DNA of 64,000 bases from Betaproteobacteria bacterium LSUCC0117 (lineage in GTDB: Bacteria > Pseudomonadota > Gammaproteobacteria > Burkholderiales > Burkholderiaceae_C): the NCBI GenBank assembly GCA_030441535.1, contig JAUJFZ010000005.1, positions 124,001 to 188,000 on the forward strand, in the 5' to 3' direction. Of this stretch, positions 26,439-33,377 are shown in pieces. How positions within the stretch are numbered: the first letter of the stretch is position 1; every line of letters starts with the position of its first letter. Both the position numbers and the translations under genes were made by a program. The notes beneath the pieces are model-generated. The model was given only the letters and a program-made list of their open reading frames with translations, was not told the origin of the DNA and made no database searches.

Positions 26439-27221
26439 CTAGGTAATGAACTCGGTGGGTGGGGCAGGTTTTCTGAAAAACGGCACACGCTTCAGAAACA
26501 ATAACAGGGCTTGCCAATGAATGCGCGCCATCACCCCAAAGGTCATGAGGGGGTAGGCCCATAGCGCGCGTCGGCGGCTGCGCACGTTTAGGGGTTCGAG
26601 CGTACCACTCACGCTGGTGCACAGCAAAGGGCCATCCGCCCAGTGGGTGTCGGTGTAGTCAATGCGGGCGACCACGCGGTTTGGCACCACCTGCCCGGTT
26701 TGTTTTTGGTGCATGAAGTTGAACCGGTAACTGCCACGCACCTCGCAAAAGGGGGAGACATGAAAAACCTTTTCAGTGTCCTGCTGCACACCCAGGGTCA
26801 CGTGGTCGAGCACGTAGATGTGCCGCTCGCCAAATGTGTTGTTGACCTCGACGACCACGGCTTTTAGTTCGTGCGCGGCGGTGTAGCAGTACCAAAAACT
26901 GACGGGCTTGAAGACGTAGCCCAATACGCGTGGGTAGGTGTGTAACCACACTTCCCCGGTGCAGTCGGTGATGCCCCGTTCGATTAGCAAGGCATCAAGC
27001 CAAGCCAAGCTGTCGGCCCCGCCGACGCCGTGGTCACTGTCGTAAAAGGACAAGGGTGCCCATCGGTTGCGCGGAATCGCCTCGTCGAAGGCTGCAGCGT
27101 CTTGCGCGCCTTGGCGCATAGGCAGCCAAACAAAGTAGTTGCCGTACGCAAATTGATGCGGGGCTGGTCGGGTGCGGGTGTGCCGCACCACGCCAAATCC
27201 AATCTGGGGGGAGGCCGTCAC
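26439..27221 (-). CDS. DUF1365 protein
   Basis: A 260-residue DUF1365 protein, start GTG overlapping the preceding stop in GTGA. Typical features: GFGVVRHTRTRPAPHQFAYG at the start, FYDSDHG, GVMARIHWQALLLFLKRVPF near the end, and the central YPRVLGYVFKPVSFWYCY. No biochemical function is established; the family is nearly always found beside FAD oxidoreductase and cfa-type genes in light- or singlet-oxygen-responsive operons, so a role in acyl-chain modification is likely by association only. Confidence 0.92.
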   Translation of the reverse strand: MTASPQIGFGVVRHTRTRPAPHQFAYGNYFVWLPMRQGAQDAAAFDEAIPRNRWAPLSFYDSDHGVGGADSLAWLDALLIERGITDCTGEVWLHTYPRVLGYVFKPVSFWYCYTAAHELKAVVVEVNNTFGERHIYVLDHVTLGVQQDTEKVFHVSPFCEVRGSYRFNFMHQKQTGQVVPNRVVARIDYTDTHWADGPLLCTSVSGTLEPLNVRSRRRALWAYPLMTFGVMARIHWQALLLFLKRVPFFRKPAPPTEFIT

Positions 27222-28588
27222 GCGCTCGTCCGTTGGGTGGCCGCCATGTCAAGGTGAGCGCGCAACGCGTTAGCTGCACGCAGCCCGGACTGCAGCCCGT
27301 CCTCGTGAAAACCATAGCCCGTCCACGCGCCACAGAAGTAGGTGTGTTGGGTGCCCTGTAGCCCGGCAATTTGGCGTTGGGCGTCGATCGCCGCCAAATC
27401 AAAAATGGGGTGATCGTAGTGATAGGTGCCCAATACCGACTCGGGCGCGATGGCACTGACCGGGTTCAGTGACACCACCACGGGCTGCGTGAAGGGCAGC
27501 GGCTGTAATTGGTTGATGAGGTAGTGAAGGCAGACGCGGGCGTCTTCTTGTGCCAAAGCGGGTGCGCGTTCGTAGTTCCAGGCTGACCACGCTTGACGAG
27601 CCGAGGGTAAGACCGATGGGTCCGTATGTAAAACAGCCACATTGGGCTGGTAGCGGATCGCGCGCAAGGTGCTCGTTTCGGCGGGGGTCGCGTCCGCGAG
27701 CATGGCCAAGGTTTGGTCGGGGTGGCTGGCCACGATGACGTGGTCAAAGGGCTCGATACCCCGTGCTGTGGTGATGGACACCCCATTGGCGTCACGGGTG
27801 ATGCGGCTAACGGGGTTGCTCAAGCGCGCATCAGGAACTGTTTTGAGGATGGCATCCACGTATTGGCGCGCGCCACCGGCAACTGTGAACCATTTAGGGC
27901 GGTTCGCTACTTGAAGCAGCCCGTGGTTGTCACAAAACTGTACCAAGGTGGCGACGGGGAACGCCAGCATCTGGGCGGTTGGACAGCTCCATATGCTGCC
28001 CAGCATGGGGAGGAGGTACCAGTTGATGAATGGCTTTGAAAAACGGTGAGCCTCTAGAAAGGTCGAGAGTGGCTGGTTTTCTTGATGGCCCCGCGCCTCA
28101 GGGGGCGTGCGGGCAATTGCGGTGGCAATTTTGTTGAACCGCAGAATGTCGCGGAGCATGCGCCAGAAGTCGAGTCGAAACAGGTTGGTCTTTTGGCTGA
28201 ACACCGCCCCGAGTGTGGTGCCACTCCACTCCAGCGTCTGGCCGTTTCCCCGTGCATTGGGTACCTTGACCGAAAACGACATGTCTGAGGGCGCCAGCGG
28301 GATCTTGAGTTCGGCAAATAACGCCAACAGACCGGGGTAGGTGCGCTCATTGAGGACCAAAAAGCCGGTGTCTATGCCCCAGGTTTGTTCGCCGGTGGGC
28401 GTGGGCAGGGTGACATCAACGGTGTGGGTGTGTCCACCGAAATAGTCATTGGCTTCGAACAGGGTCACGTAAGCGGTATCACGCAACGCATACGCAGCGG
28501 ACAAACCGGCGATGCCAGAGCCCACAATGGCCACGCGGGGTCGCATGCCGGACAAAGGTGTTTCTGTTGATTGCGTTAAAGTTTTCAT
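27218..28588 (-). CDS. FAD-dependent amine-oxidase-like oxidoreductase
   Basis: A 456-residue flavoprotein, first gene of the operon. The FAD motif VAIVGSGIAGLSAAYAL lies at 19-35, followed by FEANDYFGGHTHTV. The C-terminal FAD contact is FCGAWTGYGFHEDGLQSGLRAA. The family (COG2907) is related to protoporphyrinogen oxidases, phytoene desaturases and monoamine oxidases, and probably dehydrogenates a lipid substrate here. I use the ATG at 28588; a TTG at 28603 is also in frame. There is no good Shine-Dalgarno before either. Its end overlaps DUF1365 by four bases. Confidence 0.9.
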   Translation of the reverse strand: MKTLTQSTETPLSGMRPRVAIVGSGIAGLSAAYALRDTAYVTLFEANDYFGGHTHTVDVTLPTPTGEQTWGIDTGFLVLNERTYPGLLALFAELKIPLAPSDMSFSVKVPNARGNGQTLEWSGTTLGAVFSQKTNLFRLDFWRMLRDILRFNKIATAIARTPPEARGHQENQPLSTFLEAHRFSKPFINWYLLPMLGSIWSCPTAQMLAFPVATLVQFCDNHGLLQVANRPKWFTVAGGARQYVDAILKTVPDARLSNPVSRITRDANGVSITTARGIEPFDHVIVASHPDQTLAMLADATPAETSTLRAIRYQPNVAVLHTDPSVLPSARQAWSAWNYERAPALAQEDARVCLHYLINQLQPLPFTQPVVVSLNPVSAIAPESVLGTYHYDHPIFDLAAIDAQRQIAGLQGTQHTYFCGAWTGYGFHEDGLQSGLRAANALRAHLDMAATQRTSA

Positions 28589-28660
28589 GCGCAGGTTGGA
28601 CAAAAGGTCATTATTGGGGGTATGTCCACAGGTAGATACCCTAGGTTGCCCAAAAAGTAC

Positions 28661-28688
28661 TTGCCAAAGTAACGATCTGGCTGATACT
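28661..28688 (+). promoter_or_regulatory. Candidate promoter of the MerR-type regulator
   Basis: TTGCCA (28661-28666), 16-base spacer, GATACT (28683-28688). Its start point would fall near 28695, inside the inverted repeat described next, so binding there would block it. Predicted by eye. Confidence 0.4.
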
Positions 28689-28711
28689 AACTTGTCTTAG
28701 ACAAAAGACAA
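28684..28711 (-). promoter_or_regulatory. Candidate promoter of the lipid-modification operon
   Basis: On the minus strand TTGTCT (28711-28706), 16-base spacer, TAGTAT (28689-28684). The -35 hexamer is itself one of the repeated half-sites, and the -10 overlaps the -10 of the opposite promoter. Predicted by eye. Confidence 0.4.
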
Positions 28712-28712
28712 A
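28692..28712. promoter_or_regulatory. Inverted repeat plus tandem half-site, candidate operator
   Basis: TTGTCT-T-AGACAA is a perfect 6-bp inverted repeat with one central base (28692-28704), and AGACAAA is repeated in tandem at 28699-28705 and 28706-28712. A similar block, TTGGACAAAAGGTCA, lies at 28596-28610 just before the FAD gene. The arrangement fits binding of a multimeric MerR-type repressor over both divergent promoters. Confidence 0.6.
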
Positions 28713-28744
28713 TTTATTTTTACACCCTTACGGATCCAATTTAT

Positions 28745-29665
28745 ATGACGTGGATATACACCATCTCGGACATCGAGCGCGATACCGGCATCGCTAAAGA
28801 TCGTTTGCGCGTTTGGGAGCGCCGATACGGCTTCCCCCTGCCTCAGCGGGATGACACCCAAGAGCGGGTCTATGACGAAGACCAATTACTCCGATTGCGC
28901 CTCATCAAGCGGTTGTTGGATGTTGGCATGCGCGCCGGGCGTGTTGTGCCCATGCCGCTTGAGATACTGCAGCGCGAGGTGGAAAGCGTAACCACCCCCA
29001 TCGTGGCGCGCGTGGCTGCGCAAGAGGATCAGGCGTTGCTGGCCCATTTGGTCTCGCTGGTCAAAGCCACCAATCGCCGCGCTTTGCACCAGACACTCAT
29101 GCAAATCATTGCAGAACGGGGCTTGGCGGATGCCATCGAGGAGGTCATTGCGCCCCTCGGCGCCCAGGTGGGTGAGTTTTGGCTGAGTGGCCAAATGGCC
29201 ATTTACCAAGAGCATTTGTTTACCGCAGTCGTCAAAAGCGTACTGATGCAAGCCATGGAACAGTTGCCGTTGCAAGCGAACGGAAAACCGCCCCGGGTAC
29301 TGCTGGCCACGTTATCGACAGAACGCCACGAGGTGGGTTTGTTAATGGCGGAGTCCATGTTTGCGCAGGCGGGTTGTGAACGGTTGTCGTTGGGCCCCAG
29401 CATGCCCCTAACCGAGGCGGTTACGGCCTGCTTGGCGGTCAAGCCCGATATCTTCGCCCTGAGCTTCTCCAGCCAGAATGCGCCCAAAGAGGTGCTCAGC
29501 CAGTTGCGACAGTTGCGCGGCATGTTGCCACCCGAGACCGAAATTTGGGTGGGAGGCAGCGCCGTCGCATTGCGTTTAATTCCAGACGCCAAAGTCGCCA
29601 AAGTGTTCGGCCGAGCCAAAGATCTGCGGGACGCTATCGAGGCGTGGCGTATCGAGCGGCACTAG
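28745..29665 (+). CDS. litR: MerR-type regulator with B12-binding domain (CarH/LitR-like photoreceptor)
   Basis: A 306-residue regulator. The N-terminal MerR winged helix (residues 4-65) has the YTISDIERDTGI, LRVWERRYGFP and ERVY signatures. The following four-helix bundle carries the motif W146-x9-E156-H157 that caps adenosylcobalamin in CarH-type light sensors. The Rossmann B12 domain has E193-R-H195-E-V-G, whose His is the expected lower ligand of cobalt, and WVGGSA near 272. In this family, adenosylcobalamin drives a tetramer that represses in the dark, and light breaks the Co-C bond and releases DNA. The gene is divergent from the five-gene lipid operon. The position next to the Trp, which is His in Thermus CarH as I recall, is Leu147 here. 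Confidence 0.9.
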   Translation: MTWIYTISDIERDTGIAKDRLRVWERRYGFPLPQRDDTQERVYDEDQLLRLRLIKRLLDVGMRAGRVVPMPLEILQREVESVTTPIVARVAAQEDQALLAHLVSLVKATNRRALHQTLMQIIAERGLADAIEEVIAPLGAQVGEFWLSGQMAIYQEHLFTAVVKSVLMQAMEQLPLQANGKPPRVLLATLSTERHEVGLLMAESMFAQAGCERLSLGPSMPLTEAVTACLAVKPDIFALSFSSQNAPKEVLSQLRQLRGMLPPETEIWVGGSAVALRLIPDAKVAKVFGRAKDLRDAIEAWRIERH

Positions 29666-29701
29666 CAGAAGCCCTTTAACCACTGAGGGGGTCTATGCGC
29701 A

Positions 29702-29736
29702 GCATTTTTACGAGGGGCATGAGCCCCCGTAAAATG
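29702..29736. other. Long imperfect hairpin between regulator and diiron gene
   Basis: GCATTTTTACGAGGGGC, loop ATGA, then GCCCCCGTAAAATGC: about 15 paired bases with small bulges. It lacks a downstream T run, so it may be a Rho-assisted stop, an RNA-stability element or the 5' leader of the next gene. Confidence 0.45.
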
Positions 29737-29769
29737 CGGTGATCGAACCAAGTTGCGCAGGAGTAGTGG

Positions 29770-30603
29770 ATGCTTTACCCCGAGTTGTTCAAACAACTGG
29801 AAGCGGTGAGATGGGACATGGACAAGGATATTCCTTGGAAAGACTTTGACCCCTCTGCCCTGTCCGATGAACAGGCCCAAACCATCAAGATGAACGCCAT
29901 TACCGAGTGGGCTGCATTGCCCGCCACGGAGATGTTTCTGCGCGACAACCGCGATGACTCTGACTTCTCCGCGTTCATGTCCATTTGGTTTTTTGAAGAG
30001 CAAAAGCATTCACTCGTCTTGATTGAGTACTTGCGCCGCTTCCGGCCTGACCTCGTGCCAACTGAAGCCGAGTTGCACGCCGTGCGCTTCGACTTCGACC
30101 CCGCACCGGCACTCGAAACCTTGATGTTGCATTTCTGCGGCGAGATACGACTGAATCACTGGTACCGTCGCGCGGCACAGTGGCACAACGAGCCTGTCAT
30201 TAAGCACATCTACACCACCCTCAGCCAAGACGAGGCACGACACAGCGGTGCGTATTTGCGTTACATGCGCCGTGCGATTGAGCGTTTCGGTGACGATGCA
30301 CGCGCCGCATTTGCCAAAGTCGGGGTGCTCATGGCCAGCGCGCGTCGGACGGCGCAGGCTTTGCACCCCACCAACTTGCACGTTAATAAAACGCTGTTCC
30401 CCAACGACACCGTGCAAAGCCGAATGCCCGAACCCGGCTGGTTAGAGCATTGGTTGGATGGTCAAATCCAGTTTGATGTGACGTGGGAAACCAAAGTGGT
30501 CGAGCGCATTTTGCACAACCTGGGTTTGTTGTTTGGCCAGCGGTTTGATACTGTGCAGGCGCTCAACCGCTACCGCAAACAGATTACACCGGCGACCGCT
30601 TAA
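29770..30603 (+). CDS. Ferritin-like diiron-carboxylate protein
   Basis: A 277-residue helical protein with the ligands of a soluble diiron enzyme: Glu46 in ITEW, Glu77-x2-His80 in EEQKH, Glu125 in CGEI and Glu155-x2-His158 in DEARH. This four-helix set is found in acyl-ACP desaturases, ribonucleotide reductase R2-like proteins and related hydroxylases. The overall length and order are closest to acyl-ACP-desaturase-like proteins. It follows the photoreceptor gene by 104 bases on the same strand, so it may belong to the same lipid programme. Its stop overlaps the stop of convergent glnE by four bases. Confidence 0.85.
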   Translation: MLYPELFKQLEAVRWDMDKDIPWKDFDPSALSDEQAQTIKMNAITEWAALPATEMFLRDNRDDSDFSAFMSIWFFEEQKHSLVLIEYLRRFRPDLVPTEAELHAVRFDFDPAPALETLMLHFCGEIRLNHWYRRAAQWHNEPVIKHIYTTLSQDEARHSGAYLRYMRRAIERFGDDARAAFAKVGVLMASARRTAQALHPTNLHVNKTLFPNDTVQSRMPEPGWLEHWLDGQIQFDVTWETKVVERILHNLGLLFGQRFDTVQALNRYRKQITPATA

Positions 30604-33368
30604 GCGGTCTCGAATACGCTGTTCCACAGGGCCAATATGGCCTCTCGGTATGCGGCTGCATCATCCAGCGGCACTTGGGTGGGTGCCTCGTCGAGACGCG
30701 CGCGGTGTTGGATTTGTCGCAGCGACCGGTAGGCGTCCATCGCTGCCTCACTCACGGTTGGCGGCAGTAAACCGCAGGTTTGCGCAATTCGGATCAGCTT
30801 GATATTCCCTAAATTGGGAATCAATTCTGGGTGCTGAGCGCTGTGTGCCAGCAGCAGGTATTGCACAACAAACTCGGCATCCACCATGCCGCCTACGCTG
30901 TGTTTGACATCGAAGAGCCCGTCCGGTACGTGATGGGCTTGGCGCACGCGCTCGCGCATGTTCATGATTTCGGTTTTCAAGGCGGTGGTGTCACGGGGAG
31001 CCACTATGACGCTGCGCCGGACGGCGTCAAACTGCGCCTCTAGCTCCGGCTGCCCCATCACGAAGCGCGCCCGGGTGATCGCTTGGTGTTCCCAAGTCCA
31101 CGCCGCGTTGCTGCCGCGTTGCGCTTGGTAGTCGGCATAGGCTTCAAATCGTGTGACCAACATGCCCGAGTTGCCATTGGGGCGTAACGCGGTATCGATC
31201 TCGTACAAGTCACCCTCAGCCGTCTTGACGGTCAACCAGTTGATCAGCTTGCGCACCAGCGCTGCGTAAATGGTTTGGGCGTCATCGTGGTCATCGTCGT
31301 AAACGAAAACGATGTCGAGATCGCTGCCGTAACCGAGTTCTTTGCCACCCAATTTGCCATAAGCCAAGATCGCGATGCGTGGCTCTGGGGCGTGGCGTTG
31401 ACGCAAGCGCTCCCAGCACCATTGCAAGGTGACACGCAGGATGCTGTCGGCCAGTGCACTGAGGTCGTCAGCAACAAACTCGACGCTCAAGCGTCCTTCA
31501 ACGTCGCGCGCGAGCGTGCGAAACACCTCACTGTGATGGGCGCGACGCAACAGATCCAATAGGGCCTCGTCGGTATCCTCGCCGGTTCGCTTGAGTGCTG
31601 CGCGACGGGCTTGAAGCTCGGCCTCAAACTGCTGCCCATTGAAGCGCTCGGAGAAGAGCTCGGGATTGGCCAGTTCGTCAATCACACTGGGGTGTTGAAT
31701 GAGATACCGTGCCGGCCACTTCGCCGCACTAAGGATGCGCAGCATGCGCTCATGAATGGCAGGCCGCTCTTGGAGCAAGGCCAAGTAGCTGTCTCGTCGC
31801 ATCAAAGGTTCAAGCCAGTCGGCGAACCGGAGCGCTCCGACTTCGGATACTTTGCCGTCATCCATCCAGGCCTGTGTTCGTTGCAGCAGGCGAGCCAAGC
31901 GGGTGCGTGACTCATCGCGCAGGCCCAGAATACGAGGTTGGTCTTTCCAGGTTGCAAGGTGTTCTTTGAGTGGGCTGTGCAGCCCATCTAGAACACTGTC
32001 GAGGTCAGTCTCAAGCCGCTTTTCGCCGTTGCAATTGGTACAGGGTTGTTCGCCACCCAACAGGATGTCGAATTCATGTGCCACCACTTCGCGGTGGCTA
32101 CTGAGGGCGCATAAAAACGCGGCGACCGTGGGAAAGCTCATGGTCGTGGCGACCCATTCCAAATCGGCGTCATCTGTGGGCAGGATGTGCGTTTGCTGGT
32201 CGTCAAGGTATTGCGCACGGTGTTCAACGCGCCGTAAAAACTCGTAGGCATCGCTCAAAGCGTCTGCTTTGTCGGCCTGCATGAGCCCCGCTTTTGACAG
32301 GCGCGTCAGCGCGTCAAGCGTGGGCCGCGTGCGCAATTCAGGGAACTGGCCCCCGCGCACCACCTGCAGCAGTTGCACGGTGAATTCAATTTCACGGATG
32401 CCACCGCGCGATAGCTTCACATCGTTGGCGCGCTCGGGATGGCCCGCGGCACGCTGTGCTGCGTGGGCGCGTATTTGCTGGTGTAAGCGGCGCAGGCCAT
32501 CAAAGACGTTGTAGTCCAGATAGCGCCTGAATACGAAGGGCAGCACCACATCGCGTAGTTCGTGTACGCGCGTGCTTCGGCGCGCCGATGTTGGGGCTAC
32601 CACGCGACTTTTGAGCCATGCAAAACGCTCCCATTCGCGACCCTGAATCAGGAAATAATTTTCTAAAGCATCCAATGCGATTGCGGCCGGACCGACGCTG
32701 CCATTGGGGCGCAGGGCCAAGTCAACCCTGAAAACGAAGCCGTGTTCTGTCGTCTCGCCGATCAGTTGATAGACCTGTTTGACCACCTTGCCGAAAAAAG
32801 CGTGGTTGGAGATACGTTGCAGACCATTCGCGTTACCCGTTGTCTTGCCATCGACGTCGTAGACATAAATGAGGTCGATGTCACTGGAAACGTTGAGCTC
32901 ACGCGCGCCGAGTTTGCCCATGCCGACGATCCAAAGGGTGGCCTCCACGGGCTCTGGGGTCGGCCCCTCGGGCGGCTCGATGATGGGGGTGCCGTGAATT
33001 TCCTTCAGGGTGGCTACGGCGTGCGTGACGGCTTGGTCCAGTGTGAACTCAGCCAAGTGGGTGGCGGCCAGTGTGACATCGCCCACCGATGCCTTGCCCG
33101 TGCAATCAAGGGTGGCAAGGCGCTCAATGACCAGCTGTCGCAAGATACGCAAGCGGCTGCTGAGGTCATAGCCTTGCTCGGTCAGCGCGTCGCAGGTTTG
33201 CGCCATGTCCGCCAGCGTGGGTACGCCCGGTGCCAGCAGTGGCAGCTGCTCGGCGTAGCGTCGGCGGACGCGCTGAACAAACCGGGCATGTGCGACCAAG
33301 TCGGTGCCTGTGGCTTGGTTATCAAAACCAGTCACGCTGTCATGGGAATCAGGGGCGGTCGAGGTCAT
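30600..33368 (-). CDS. glnE: Bifunctional glutamine synthetase adenylyltransferase/adenylyl-removing enzyme
   Basis: Adds and removes AMP on glutamine synthetase according to nitrogen status, under control of PII protein. The 922-residue protein is close to the E. coli length. Two nucleotidyltransferase domains are evident: GMGKLGARELNVSSDIDLIY at 149-168 (adenylyl-removing half) and AYGKLGGKELGYGSDLDIVF near 665-690 (adenylyltransferase half), each followed by an HD-type helical domain. The start codon is only nine bases from the divergent AsmA-like gene, and no Shine-Dalgarno is seen; the next in-frame Met is at residue 54. Confidence 0.96.
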   Translation of the reverse strand: MTSTAPDSHDSVTGFDNQATGTDLVAHARFVQRVRRRYAEQLPLLAPGVPTLADMAQTCDALTEQGYDLSSRLRILRQLVIERLATLDCTGKASVGDVTLAATHLAEFTLDQAVTHAVATLKEIHGTPIIEPPEGPTPEPVEATLWIVGMGKLGARELNVSSDIDLIYVYDVDGKTTGNANGLQRISNHAFFGKVVKQVYQLIGETTEHGFVFRVDLALRPNGSVGPAAIALDALENYFLIQGREWERFAWLKSRVVAPTSARRSTRVHELRDVVLPFVFRRYLDYNVFDGLRRLHQQIRAHAAQRAAGHPERANDVKLSRGGIREIEFTVQLLQVVRGGQFPELRTRPTLDALTRLSKAGLMQADKADALSDAYEFLRRVEHRAQYLDDQQTHILPTDDADLEWVATTMSFPTVAAFLCALSSHREVVAHEFDILLGGEQPCTNCNGEKRLETDLDSVLDGLHSPLKEHLATWKDQPRILGLRDESRTRLARLLQRTQAWMDDGKVSEVGALRFADWLEPLMRRDSYLALLQERPAIHERMLRILSAAKWPARYLIQHPSVIDELANPELFSERFNGQQFEAELQARRAALKRTGEDTDEALLDLLRRAHHSEVFRTLARDVEGRLSVEFVADDLSALADSILRVTLQWCWERLRQRHAPEPRIAILAYGKLGGKELGYGSDLDIVFVYDDDHDDAQTIYAALVRKLINWLTVKTAEGDLYEIDTALRPNGNSGMLVTRFEAYADYQAQRGSNAAWTWEHQAITRARFVMGQPELEAQFDAVRRSVIVAPRDTTALKTEIMNMRERVRQAHHVPDGLFDVKHSVGGMVDAEFVVQYLLLAHSAQHPELIPNLGNIKLIRIAQTCGLLPPTVSEAAMDAYRSLRQIQHRARLDEAPTQVPLDDAAAYREAILALWNSVFETA

Positions 33369-33377
33369 AATTAATCC

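Noticed and set aside
26422..26622. 67-codon upstream extension of the cfa gene
   Set aside because: It overlaps the end of DUF1365 and carries no recognisable sequence; the protein family starts at the ATG at 26421.
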